From assembly GCA_950063125.1 (NCBI GenBank), contig CATLZI010000044.1, positions 1 to 11,630 on the forward strand: a DNA stretch of 11,630 bases, given 5' to 3'. Source of the DNA: an uncultured Porticoccus sp. Its GTDB lineage: Bacteria > Pseudomonadota > Gammaproteobacteria > Pseudomonadales > Porticoccaceae. Within the stretch, counting starts at the first letter, position 1; each line of letters begins with the position of its first letter. Of this stretch, positions 1-7,018 are shown piece by piece. The notes beneath the pieces were generated by a model that saw only the letters and a list, made by a program, of their open reading frames with translations, was not told where the DNA came from and ran no database searches. Position numbers and translations under genes: made by a program.

Positions 1-1041
1 CGCGGTGAACAGCCGGCCGCGGTGGAGGAAGAGTCCACTGAGATTATCGGTGAAGCACCGGCCATGCAGGAGGTGTTCCGCGCCATAGGACGACTGTCCC
101 ACTCCAACATTACTGTGCTAATCAATGGCGAGTCCGGCACCGGCAAGGAGCTGGTCGCCAAGGCATTACATGACCACAGCCCACGCCACAATAAGCGTTT
201 TGTCGCTCTCAACATGGCAGCGATCCCCCACGATTTGATTGAATCTGAACTGTTTGGTCATGAAAAAGGGGCTTTTACCGGTGCAACCCAGCGACGTGAA
301 GGCAGGTTTCAACAGGCCGATGGCGGGACACTTTTTCTCGATGAAATCGGAGATATGCCGCCTGAAGCACAAACACGATTGCTGCGGGTACTGGCTAACG
401 GCGAATTTTATCTGGTCGGCGGACACACACCGGTAAAAGTCGATGTACGTATCATTGCCGCCACTCACCAGAATCTTGAACAACTGGTGGTGGAAAATCG
501 TTTTCGTGAAGATCTGTTTCACCGCCTGAATGTCATCCGCATTCACCTGCCGAAACTGGCAGATCGGCGGGAAGATATTCCCATGTTGATGCAGTATTTT
601 CTACAACGCGCCGCCAAGGAGCTTGAGACAGAGACCAAGACCCTGTCCAGCGAGGTTGAGCAGTTCCTCAGCCTCCTGCCCTGGGCCGGCAACGTTCGTC
701 AGCTGGAAAATACCTGTCGCTGGCTGACCGTAATGGCATCCGGCCGGGAGGTACATATGGAAGACCTGCCACCGGAGTTGCGCGACAGCCCGGTGGAAAA
801 GAATGTCACATCGGGAAGCTGGCAACAACAATTGCGGAGTTGGGCTGATGCCGAGTTGCATGCCGGTCGGCAGGATATACTTGCGTCAGCTGTGCCGATT
901 TTTGAGCGCACCCTGATCGAAACGGCACTGAGTCATACCCGTGGACGGAAACGTGATGCAGCAGAATTATTGGGATGGGGAAGAAATACCCTCACCCGAA
1001 AACTGAAAGAGCTGGGGATGAATGATGAAGAAGATCATTAA
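1..1041 (+). CDS. ntrC: Nitrogen regulation response regulator NtrC (5' partial)
   Basis: Sigma54-dependent transcription activator of the NtrB/NtrC two-component system, which switches on nitrogen-scavenging genes when phosphorylated. The frame is open from base 1, so the gene starts upstream; about 346 residues are visible against roughly 470 in the family, and the N-terminal receiver domain is missing only because the window begins here. The AAA+ domain shows Walker A GESGTGKE (visible residues 43-50), the sigma54-contacting GAFTGA loop (90-95) and Walker B GGTLFLDEIGD (108-118). A Fis-type helix-turn-helix fills about residues 314-340, and its LLGWGRNTLTRKLKELG end is almost identical to E. 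coli NtrC, which separates it from other sigma54 activators. The GTG at base 22 is internal to the gene, not its start. The gene converges on secB with 63 bp between stops. The cognate kinase gene is not in the window. Confidence 0.95.
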   Translation, partial: RGEQPAAVEEESTEIIGEAPAMQEVFRAIGRLSHSNITVLINGESGTGKELVAKALHDHSPRHNKRFVALNMAAIPHDLIESELFGHEKGAFTGATQRREGRFQQADGGTLFLDEIGDMPPEAQTRLLRVLANGEFYLVGGHTPVKVDVRIIAATHQNLEQLVVENRFREDLFHRLNVIRIHLPKLADRREDIPMLMQYFLQRAAKELETETKTLSSEVEQFLSLLPWAGNVRQLENTCRWLTVMASGREVHMEDLPPELRDSPVEKNVTSGSWQQQLRSWADAELHAGRQDILASAVPIFERTLIETALSHTRGRKRDAAELLGWGRNTLTRKLKELGMNDEEDH

Positions 1042-1055
1042 TCCGGGCAACCCAT

Positions 1056-1097
1056 CAGCCGGTCGAACCTGCAGCAATTGCAGACTCAACCGGCCTG
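1056..1097. terminator. Possible bidirectional dyad between ntrC and secB
   Basis: The 63 bp between the convergent ntrC and secB stops holds a nested inverted repeat. The outer arms are CAGCCGGT (1056-1063) and ACCGGCCTG (1089-1097), complementary apart from one extra base. The inner arms CTGCA (1069-1073) and TGCAG (1079-1083) are perfect. The place suits a shared terminator, but neither strand has a T-run after the stem, so intrinsic termination is uncertain. Confidence 0.3.
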
Positions 1098-1104
1098 AGC
1101 AGCA

Positions 1105-1617
1105 CTAGTGCGTTACATCTTTTTTATCCGACTCAGCTTCCTGCTCTTTCTTCTCTTTCGCCTCGGCAACAGCCTGGGCAAATAGCGCTTCAAAATTGAC
1201 TGGCGGCAACATCAACGCCGGGAAAGTACCCTTGATCACAATATTGTCTACCACCTCCCTGGCATAGGGAAACAGGGTTGCAGGGCAAAGCACATTGATA
1301 ACGTGTGTCATCTGGGATTTATCCAGCCCCTTGACGAGAAATACACCCGCCTGATGTACTTCGATAAGGTAAACCGTGTCGTTGCCATCCTTAACCGTAA
1401 TCGTCACAGTGATAACCACTTCAAAGTGCGTCTCATCCAGCCGATTGGTTTTAGTCGCCAGCTCCTGTGCAATTTGCGGTTTCAGCTCGCGATGAAAAGC
1501 TTCAGGACCCATGGGAGTTTCGAACGAGAGGTCTTTCAGGTAAACCCGCTGCAGGGCAAACTGTGGGGATTCAGTACCAGCTGGCGCCGCGTCATCAGTA
1601 ACGTTTTCTTCTGTCAT
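1105..1617 (-). CDS. secB: Protein-export chaperone SecB
   Basis: Cytosolic tetrameric chaperone that keeps preproteins unfolded and delivers them to SecA for Sec translocation. The protein has the family core: FALQRVYLKDLSFETP near the N-terminus, a central beta region ending VHQAGVFLVKGL, then CPATLFPYAREVV and the GTFPALMLPPVNFEALF end, followed by an acidic/lysine-rich tail. At 170 residues it is slightly longer than E. coli SecB (155), the extra length lying in both tails. Two ATGs lie six bases apart (1623 and 1617). An AAAGG sequence sits one base before the first but seven bases before the second, so I chose 1617. It is the last gene of yibN-grxC-secB, 91 bp downstream of grxC, with two small hairpins in that gap. 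GpsA, which follows secB in E. coli, is absent here. Confidence 0.96.
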   Translation of the reverse strand: MTEENVTDDAAPAGTESPQFALQRVYLKDLSFETPMGPEAFHRELKPQIAQELATKTNRLDETHFEVVITVTITVKDGNDTVYLIEVHQAGVFLVKGLDKSQMTHVINVLCPATLFPYAREVVDNIVIKGTFPALMLPPVNFEALFAQAVAEAKEKKEQEAESDKKDVTH

Positions 1618-1657
1618 AGTCATGCCTTTATTCGTTCAATATTTGTGCCTGGCCAAT

Positions 1658-1698
1658 CATGTACTGACATGGCTGACTGGAGCCCATCAGAGCTCCAG
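1658..1698 (-). other. Two tandem hairpins between grxC and secB
   Basis: The grxC-secB spacer contains two perfect small dyads. One is CATGT (1658-1662) with ACATG (1667-1671) around a 4-nt loop. The other is CTGGAGC (1677-1683) with GCTCCAG (1692-1698), a 7-bp stem around an 8-nt loop. Neither is followed by a T-run on the minus strand, so they look more like mRNA 3'-end or processing structures than an intrinsic terminator. The function is inferred only from position. Confidence 0.35.
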
Positions 1699-1708
1699 GC
1701 AACTCATC

Positions 1709-1972
1709 TCAGCGGTTGTCATCAGCGATAATAGTATCCAGTTCGCCCTGTTGTTCCATGCGGCGCAGGTCGTCATAACCGCCAATATGGGTTTCACCAA
1801 TCCAGATCTGAGGCACGGTGTGGTAACCGCTCAACACCACCAGCTCTCGCCTCATGGCCGGATCATTATCCACAGGAATTTCCTGGTAAGACAATTCTTT
1901 TGCTGCAAGAAGATTCTTTGCTGCAACACAGTAACCACAACTACGGGTGGTGTAGATTTTTACCGCAACCAT
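1709..1972 (-). CDS. grxC: Glutaredoxin 3 (GrxC), CGYC active site
   Basis: Small cytosolic dithiol oxidoreductase of the thioredoxin fold that uses glutathione to reduce protein disulfides and mixed disulfides. From the ATG at 1972 the protein is 87 residues, close to E. coli Grx3 (83). It opens MVAVKIYTTRSCGYC, with the redox cysteines at 12 and 15, then has the cis-proline motif TVPQ (52-55) and the glutathione-binding GGYDD (64-68). The active site reads CGYC rather than the usual CPYC. A TTG at 1987 would add five residues, but it lies inside yibN and adds nothing conserved, whereas the ATG falls one base after the yibN TGA and aligns with family N-termini. The tight junction implies translational coupling in the yibN-grxC-secB operon. 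Confidence 0.95.
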   Translation of the reverse strand: MVAVKIYTTRSCGYCVAAKNLLAAKELSYQEIPVDNDPAMRRELVVLSGYHTVPQIWIGETHIGGYDDLRRMEQQGELDTIIADDNR

Positions 1973-1973
1973 G

Positions 1974-2384
1974 TCAGCTTTTGACAACCGGCAGTTGCTG
2001 ACTCTGCCACTCCATCATACCGCCGGTAAGCCGGAACACTTTAAAGCCATTTTGCCGCAACCGGCGCCCCGCAGCTCCAGCATTCTGCCCCACTTTGTCG
2101 GCGATAATAATAAATTTTTCACGGTGCTCATCCAGCTCAGCGAGTTTGTCTGACAGTTTTGCCTGGGGAATATTCACCGCTCCGGCAATATGTCCCGCTT
2201 TGAACTCCTTGCTGTCCCGAATATCGAGCAACAACGCTTCATCTGCATTGATCATACGAGTAACGGCATGGACGGATAGGGGTCTGCCACTTTTAATGCG
2301 CTCATTGATGGCAAACAGATAAATCAATATCAGCAATACACTCACCAGCACCCACTGCTCGCTGATAAAAACAAAGAATTCCAC
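1974..2384 (-). CDS. yibN: Membrane-anchored rhodanese-like protein YibN
   Basis: Single rhodanese-like domain with an N-terminal membrane anchor. From the GTG at 2384 the product is 136 residues (E. coli YibN is 143): a hydrophobic helix around residues 11-27, then the rhodanese fold with LLLDIRDSKEFKAGHIAGAVNIP (51-73) and GGMMEW near the end. The expected catalytic cysteine loop (CxxGxxS) reads DKVGQNA, with Asp at about residue 96, so sulfurtransferase activity is doubtful. From memory E. coli YibN also has Asp there, so this may be a family trait. An upstream ATG (2453) is in frame, but the 23 extra residues have no homologue feature and are encoded across a GC-rich dyad. AGGT nine bases before the GTG gives weak support for that start. 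First gene of the leftward operon. Cellular role not established; a link to membrane protein biogenesis is only suggested by its secB neighbour. Confidence 0.87.
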   Translation of the reverse strand: MEFFVFISEQWVLVSVLLILIYLFAINERIKSGRPLSVHAVTRMINADEALLLDIRDSKEFKAGHIAGAVNIPQAKLSDKLAELDEHREKFIIIADKVGQNAGAAGRRLRQNGFKVFRLTGGMMEWQSQQLPVVKS

Positions 2385-2405
2385 GATTAAGATACCTACA
2401 GTTAC

Positions 2406-2425
2406 GGGCCGGACCAAACCGGCCC
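2406..2425. promoter_or_regulatory. GC-rich dyad in the yibN leader
   Basis: GGGCCGG (2406-2412) and CCGGCCC (2419-2425) form a perfect 7-bp stem with a 6-nt loop, 21 bp upstream of the yibN GTG in the divergent yibN/gpmI region. A possible yibN -10 element, TATACT on the minus strand (2440-2445), would put this hairpin in the 5' leader of the transcript. No T-run follows on the minus strand. It could be an mRNA leader hairpin or an operator; the sequence does not say which. Confidence 0.35.
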
Positions 2426-2474
2426 CGGGAAGCTGCGAAAGTATACACACCACGCTCTTCTCTAGGAACCACCA

Positions 2475-2504
2475 TTAGCACTGAAACACCTTTACAGGTA
2501 AGAT
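2475..2504 (+). promoter_or_regulatory. Weak candidate promoter for gpmI
   Basis: TTAGCA (2475-2480) and TAAGAT (2499-2504), spaced 18 bp apart, each match the sigma70 -35 and -10 consensus at 4 of 6 positions. They lie about 45 bp before the gpmI ATG in the 163-bp divergent region. The match is modest and other arrangements are possible. Confidence 0.25.
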
Positions 2505-2547
2505 TCACCTACCATTCAAACTTGCTGGAAAATCCCTGACTGAAATC

Positions 2548-4098
2548 ATGAGCGAGCAAAAAAAACCGCTGGTTTTGCTGGTGCTTGACGGCTATGGCCA
2601 CAGCGACAGCAACGAATCCAATGCCATACAGGCGGCCAAAACCCCGGTTATGGACCACCTCCGGAGCCAATGCCCCCCAACACTTATTGCCACGTCGGGA
2701 CTGGCTGTGGGCCTGCCCGAAGGGCAGATGGGAAACAGCGAAGTGGGCCATATGACCCTCGGTGCCGGCAGAGTGATCTATCAAAGTTTTACCCGCATCA
2801 ACAAGGCCATTGCCGACGGCGACTTTTTCACCAACCCAGCCTACAGTCGCGCCATCGACAAAGCGATCAGCGGCAAGAACAGGGTTCATATTCTCGGGCT
2901 CCTGTCACAGGGCGGTGTCCACAGCCACGAAGATCACATCAATGCCATGGTGGAGATGGCCGCACAACGGGGGGCAAAAGAAGTTTACGTACACGCCTTC
3001 CTCGATGGCCGGGATACCCCCCCGCGCAGTGCAGAGCAATCACTGCAACGCACTGCCGCCAGGCTGGCCGAACTCGGTGTGGGCAGAGTCGCCTCTATCT
3101 GTGGTCGCTTTTACGCAATGGACCGCGACAATCGCTGGGATCGCGTTCAGGCCGCCTATGACCTGCTCACGCTGGGCAAGGCCGAACACAGCGCAGCCAA
3201 CCCGGTCGAGGGACTCCACGCCGCTTACCAACGCGGCGAGAATGACGAATTCGTACTACCGACCCTTATCACCGACGATTTACACCCGGCTGTCACCATC
3301 CGGGATGGCGATACCGTATTATTCATGAATTTCCGACCGGATCGTGCCAGGGAAATGACCCGCGCCCTTGTGGACAAGGATTTTTCGGGTTTCTCCCGCA
3401 CGGCCCATCCAGCGCTGGGCGCCTTCGTGATGACGACAGAATATGCAGCGGATATCCAGGCTGACTGCGCATTCCCGCCCGAAGATCTGCATAACACATT
3501 GGGCGAATACCTAAGCAATCGGGGCATGACACAGCTGCGCATTGCCGAAACAGAAAAATATGCCCATGTGACCTTCTTTTTCAACGGTGGTCAGGAAACC
3601 CTGTTCCGGGGGGAAGATCGCATCCTGATACCCTCCCCGAAGGTCGCCACCTACGACCTGAAGCCGGAAATGAGCGCCTATGAGCTGACGGATGAGCTGG
3701 TTAAAGCCATCACGGGCTGCCAATACGATGTCATTATCTGCAACTATGCGAACTGCGATCAGGTGGGCCACAGCGGTGTCTTTGACGCCGCAGTAAAAGC
3801 GGTGGAAGTCGTGGATGCCTGCCTGGATCGAGTACTGGAGGCACTCCGGCAAACCGGAGGTGAATGTTTGATCACGGCGGATCACGGCAATGTTGAACAA
3901 ATGTTCGACAAAGAATCCGGCCAGGTGCACACCCAACATACAACCTTGCCGGTACCACTGACCTACGTGGGCCAAAGACCGTTGATGCTGATGGAAAACG
4001 GCTCACTTGCAGATGTGGCAGCCACCCTGCTGGATCTGCTGGATCTACCACCACCACCAGAGATGACCGGACACTCTCTGGTCAGTTTTGCCCGTTGA
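2548..4098 (+). CDS. gpmI: 2,3-bisphosphoglycerate-independent phosphoglycerate mutase
   Basis: Converts 3-phosphoglycerate to 2-phosphoglycerate in glycolysis and gluconeogenesis through a phosphoserine intermediate, using two Mn2+ ions in the cytosol. The 516 residues match the family length (E. coli 514). Alkaline-phosphatase-superfamily ligands are all visible: Asp14 in LDGYG, the nucleophile Ser64 in GNSEVGH, His125 in GGVHSHEDH, the [10 protein letters not shown] and [10 protein letters not shown] substrate-loop motifs, Asp404 and His408 in DQVGHSG, Asp445-His446 in ITADHGN, and His464. The ATG at 2548 aligns with family N-termini, though its ribosome-binding site is weak. A run of eight A occurs at codons 4-6. 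First gene of gpmI-envC-ctpA, divergent from yibN. Confidence 0.98.
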   Translation: MSEQKKPLVLLVLDGYGHSDSNESNAIQAAKTPVMDHLRSQCPPTLIATSGLAVGLPEGQMGNSEVGHMTLGAGRVIYQSFTRINKAIADGDFFTNPAYSRAIDKAISGKNRVHILGLLSQGGVHSHEDHINAMVEMAAQRGAKEVYVHAFLDGRDTPPRSAEQSLQRTAARLAELGVGRVASICGRFYAMDRDNRWDRVQAAYDLLTLGKAEHSAANPVEGLHAAYQRGENDEFVLPTLITDDLHPAVTIRDGDTVLFMNFRPDRAREMTRALVDKDFSGFSRTAHPALGAFVMTTEYAADIQADCAFPPEDLHNTLGEYLSNRGMTQLRIAETEKYAHVTFFFNGGQETLFRGEDRILIPSPKVATYDLKPEMSAYELTDELVKAITGCQYDVIICNYANCDQVGHSGVFDAAVKAVEVVDACLDRVLEALRQTGGECLITADHGNVEQMFDKESGQVHTQHTTLPVPLTYVGQRPLMLMENGSLADVAATLLDLLDLPPPPEMTGHSLVSFAR

Positions 4099-4121
4099 CG
4101 AAAACAACATGGCTGAGGGAT

Positions 4122-5270
4122 ATGATCAGGATACGACAGGCTCTGCTTACGGCAATGGCCTTTCTCCTGTTGAGCACAGCCAGTGCCGGGGAAAAGGAAG
4201 ATCGCGCCAAGCTGGAAAAAATCGGCAAGGATATCAGCAAACTTGAGCAATCCATCAAAGGCCAGAGCCGACAACAGGACAAGCTGGCCGGTGAACTGAA
4301 AAAAATTGAGCTGGCCTCCGCTGACCTGAGCAATAAAATTTCCACCATTGAAAAGCAGCAGGCAGCACTGAACAGAGAGCTCATTCAACTTGAGAAACAA
4401 CAGGCTGAGCTCGAGTCATTAAAACGCACGCAACAACAGCTGATCAGCAAAGAGATCGTTGCTGCTTACCGGCTCGGCAGCGAGGAACCCATCAAGCTTC
4501 TCCTCAACCAGGAAGATCCGGAAAAGCTCAGCCGAACCCTCAAGTACTACGATTATTTTCTTGCGGCACGCGCTGAAAAGCTCGCCGCGTACCGACAGAC
4601 GAACCAACGACTCGAGACCACCAAAACCGATATCGCCTCCCGCGAGCAGTCACTGGCCAAATCGCGCCAGCAACTGTCCATCGAACAGCAGACCCTGAAA
4701 GAAAATCGCCAGCAGCGAGAACAATTACTCACTTCGCTGGACGAACAGATACAGAGCTCTCAGCAAACACTGAGTCAGCTCAGAAATGAACGTCAACGTC
4801 TGGAAACGGTACTGAAAGCACTGGAACAGCGTGCCATGCAGTTGGCAGCCCCGGCATCCAAACAGCCCTTCAGCAAACAGAAGGGCAAGCTACCCTGGCC
4901 AGTATCCGGCAAACTAACCCGGCATTTTGGGGCAATACGCAACGCAGATATCACCTGGAACGGCTGGTTGATGCAAGCCACCGAGGGGCTGCATGTACAC
5001 AGTATCCACCATGGCCGAGTCATTTTTTCCGACTACCTGCGGGGTTACGGACTGCTGGTGATCATTGATCACGGCGAAGGCTATATGAGTCTCTACGCCC
5101 ACAATCAGGTCTTGCTCAGGGAAACCGGTGATTGGGTAAAGCCCGGAGAGCGCATTGCCAGAGTGGGCAACACCGGTGGACAGGCAGATCATGCACTTTA
5201 CTTTGAAATTCGACATAATGGTAAACCCACCAATCCGAAGCCATGGCTGGCCAGCAAAGCCGGATCCTGA
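4122..5270 (+). CDS. envC: Murein hydrolase activator EnvC
   Basis: Periplasmic activator of N-acetylmuramoyl-L-alanine amidases, which split septal peptidoglycan during daughter-cell separation. The 382-residue product has a signal peptide (1-22, cleavage likely after ASA), a long Gln/Glu/Lys/Leu-rich coiled coil (about 24-245) and a C-terminal LytM/M23 domain (about 256-378). The LytM zinc ligands are largely lost: the first HxxxD motif is missing and the usual HLHFE reads ALYFE (358-362), although YAHN (325-328) remains. This degeneracy is the hallmark of EnvC, which activates amidases and does not cut peptidoglycan itself. A TTG start at 4095 overlapping the gpmI stop is possible, but the ATG at 4122 sits just after GAGGG and gives a clean signal peptide. 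It lies 23 bp after gpmI. Confidence 0.93.
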   Translation: MIRIRQALLTAMAFLLLSTASAGEKEDRAKLEKIGKDISKLEQSIKGQSRQQDKLAGELKKIELASADLSNKISTIEKQQAALNRELIQLEKQQAELESLKRTQQQLISKEIVAAYRLGSEEPIKLLLNQEDPEKLSRTLKYYDYFLAARAEKLAAYRQTNQRLETTKTDIASREQSLAKSRQQLSIEQQTLKENRQQREQLLTSLDEQIQSSQQTLSQLRNERQRLETVLKALEQRAMQLAAPASKQPFSKQKGKLPWPVSGKLTRHFGAIRNADITWNGWLMQATEGLHVHSIHHGRVIFSDYLRGYGLLVIIDHGEGYMSLYAHNQVLLRETGDWVKPGERIARVGNTGGQADHALYFEIRHNGKPTNPKPWLASKAGS

Positions 5271-5323
5271 AAGGTTCCAGAACGAACACCGGCCAAACCA
5301 CTGTCAATCAATCAGGATATTTC

Positions 5324-6607
5324 ATGAAACCGCTGACCAAATCACTACTGACGACGCTACTTTTACTGGTATGGCCAGTGATTTCGTATGCAAATGAAGA
5401 TTCTGAAAATGCCCGCTTGCCACTAGAAGAGTTGCGCTATTTCACTCAGGTGTTTGACCAGATCCGCCAAGCCTATGTCGAAGAAATTGACGATCAGGCA
5501 CTATTGGAAATGGCCATTAGCGGTTTGCTCAACGGGCTGGACCCTCACTCCCTCTATCTGGACGAAAAAGCCTTTGGCGAGTTACAGGAGAGCACTAGCG
5601 GAGAATTTGGTGGACTCGGCATAGAAGTGGGAATGGAGGGTAGTTTTATCAAGGTTATCAGCCCAATCGACGACACCCCTGCATACCGCGCCGGCATTCA
5701 GGCGGGGGATCTCATCATCAAGCTTGATGATCAGCTGGTTCAGGGCATGACACTGACGGAAGCGATTGAATTGATGCGCGGACCCAAAGGATCAAAGGTC
5801 ACTCTGACAGTTGTCAGACAAAATACCGAAGGCCCTTTTGAGGTGGAAATCACCCGCGACATTATTCAGGTAATGAGTGTCCGTCAAAGAACACTGGAAC
5901 CCGGCTTTGGTTATGTCAGAATTGCACACTTTCAGGAAAATACCGGTGCCGACTTCCGGGAGGCTCTGTCTGATCTCCAGAAACAGAAAGACGGTCTGAA
6001 AGGGCTGGTGCTGGACTTGCGCAACAATCCGGGCGGATTACTCAATTCATCAGTGGATGTTGCCGATGCACTGCTCGACGGTGGGCTGGTGGTTTATACA
6101 GAGGGCCGGATTCCCAGTTCAAAAGAACAGTTTTATGCCACGGCTGGCGATGCACTGAATGGTATTCCAGTTGTTGTACTGATTAATGAAGGGTCGGCTT
6201 CAGCGGCGGAAATCGTTGCCGGAGCGCTCCAGGACCATCACCGAGCGGTACTGTTGGGTACTAGCAGTTTTGGCAAGGGTTCAGTCCAGACAGTGATACC
6301 ACTGGGAGCAGAACGGGCCATTAAGCTGACCACCGCCCGCTATTACACGCCCAACAAACGCTCTATACAGGCGGAGGGGATTCAGCCCGACATTATCGTC
6401 AGGCCGGCGGAGATTCACTTGCTTGAAACGCAGAAACAGATCAAGGAAGCCAATCTTACCGGTCATCTGAGTAGCGGTAATGACAAGCAGTCAGCTGACA
6501 AGGACGATCTGCTGCAGACAGACAACCAGTTATACGAGGCCATCAACCTTCTGCAGGGACTCGAGATTTTTTCACGGAATACCAGCCGAGCTGACGCCGG
6601 TCAATAG
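5324..6607 (+). CDS. ctpA: Carboxyl-terminal processing protease (S41, CtpA type)
   Basis: Periplasmic serine protease that degrades or trims proteins from their C-termini; in related bacteria it controls peptidoglycan hydrolases. The 427-residue product has a signal peptide (1-23, cleavage likely after SYA), a PDZ domain (about 96-166) and the S41 catalytic domain. The catalytic Ser293 lies in GSASAAE and Lys318 in FGKGSVQ, with Gln322 four residues on; the +25 and +29 spacing matches the Ser-Lys-Gln triad of CtpB. A hydrophilic tail of about 50 residues follows. The frame is open from 5243, inside envC, but the ATG at 5324 has AGGA seven bases upstream and begins the signal peptide. Its place 53 bp behind envC fits a shared role in cell-wall remodelling. 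Confidence 0.95.
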   Translation: MKPLTKSLLTTLLLLVWPVISYANEDSENARLPLEELRYFTQVFDQIRQAYVEEIDDQALLEMAISGLLNGLDPHSLYLDEKAFGELQESTSGEFGGLGIEVGMEGSFIKVISPIDDTPAYRAGIQAGDLIIKLDDQLVQGMTLTEAIELMRGPKGSKVTLTVVRQNTEGPFEVEITRDIIQVMSVRQRTLEPGFGYVRIAHFQENTGADFREALSDLQKQKDGLKGLVLDLRNNPGGLLNSSVDVADALLDGGLVVYTEGRIPSSKEQFYATAGDALNGIPVVVLINEGSASAAEIVAGALQDHHRAVLLGTSSFGKGSVQTVIPLGAERAIKLTTARYYTPNKRSIQAEGIQPDIIVRPAEIHLLETQKQIKEANLTGHLSSGNDKQSADKDDLLQTDNQLYEAINLLQGLEIFSRNTSRADAGQ

Positions 6608-6750
6608 AACATGTAATCACATTGACTTTTCAGGAAAAATTGTGCTGAATTGGCGGGGTGTTTACTCTTTCGAGATATTAGGAAAATAATCGGATTGTGT
6701 GGAGACCTTTACTAAAACGATACCAGCAGTAGCAGTACACGGGAGACCAC
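6608..6750 (+). promoter_or_regulatory. Spacer with candidate promoter before the small ORF
   Basis: The 143 bp between ctpA and the small gene is AT-richer than its surroundings and encodes nothing I can support. The best promoter candidate is TTTACT (6661-6666), an 18-bp spacer, then AATAAT (6685-6690), matching sigma70 at 4 and 5 of 6 positions. A weaker pair starts with TTGACT at 6622. A 7-bp direct repeat GGAGACC occurs at 6701-6707 and 6742-6748, the second copy forming part of the Shine-Dalgarno. I see no convincing terminator for ctpA. Confidence 0.35.
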
Positions 6751-6984
6751 ATGGTAACGCCAAGAAAAGCAGAAGATGGCAGTCAAAAACCACTAATAAG
6801 AAGTGACCGTTTTTTTAAACTTCACAACTTCTGGTTCTTTGCCACACGCGAGGGTGCGGCCGTTGGTCCGTTTGACTCCAAAGAAGGGGCTGTTCAGGCC
6901 GTAGCTGACTACATTGAATTTGCCAAGAAAGCAGACGAGGAAACACTGCAGTTTTTTAAAATAGGGACGCGTTACGCCATCTAA
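6751..6984 (+). CDS. Small conserved protein, DUF6316-like
   Basis: A 77-residue soluble protein without signal peptide or membrane segment. GGGAG six bases before the ATG is a good ribosome-binding site. The core RSDRFFKLHNFWFFATREG (17-35) followed by VGPFDSKEGAVQAVADYI resembles, from memory, small gammaproteobacterial proteins grouped as DUF6316; I could not confirm this by search. The aromatic strands followed by GPF and an amphipathic helix also recall GYF_2-like domains, but that is only a pattern resemblance. It has its own upstream spacer and converges on hisF with 25 bp between stops, so it is probably transcribed alone. Function unknown. Confidence 0.8.
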   Translation: MVTPRKAEDGSQKPLIRSDRFFKLHNFWFFATREGAAVGPFDSKEGAVQAVADYIEFAKKADEETLQFFKIGTRYAI

Positions 6985-7005
6985 CACGCCCGCACCCGAT
7001 ATTCC

Positions 7006-7018
7006 CGGCTCAAAGCCG
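7006..7018. terminator. Small dyad at the hisF stop codon
   Basis: CGGCT (7006-7010) and AGCCG (7014-7018) form a 5-bp stem with a 3-nt loop that overlaps the hisF stop, between hisF and the convergent small gene. It has no following T-run on either strand, so it is at best a weak transcription end signal. Confidence 0.15.

Noticed and set aside
2385..2453. N-terminal extension of yibN to the ATG at 2453
   Set aside because: The extra 23 residues are not hydrophobic-anchor or rhodanese sequence, are encoded across the GC-rich dyad, and would make the protein longer than its relatives; GTG at 2384 fits better.
3225..3975. Long open frames on the minus strand opposite gpmI (3225-3584 and 3511-3975)
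   Set aside because: They lie antisense to a complete, motif-perfect gpmI, resemble no family I know and have no ribosome-binding context; they follow from the base composition of the real gene.
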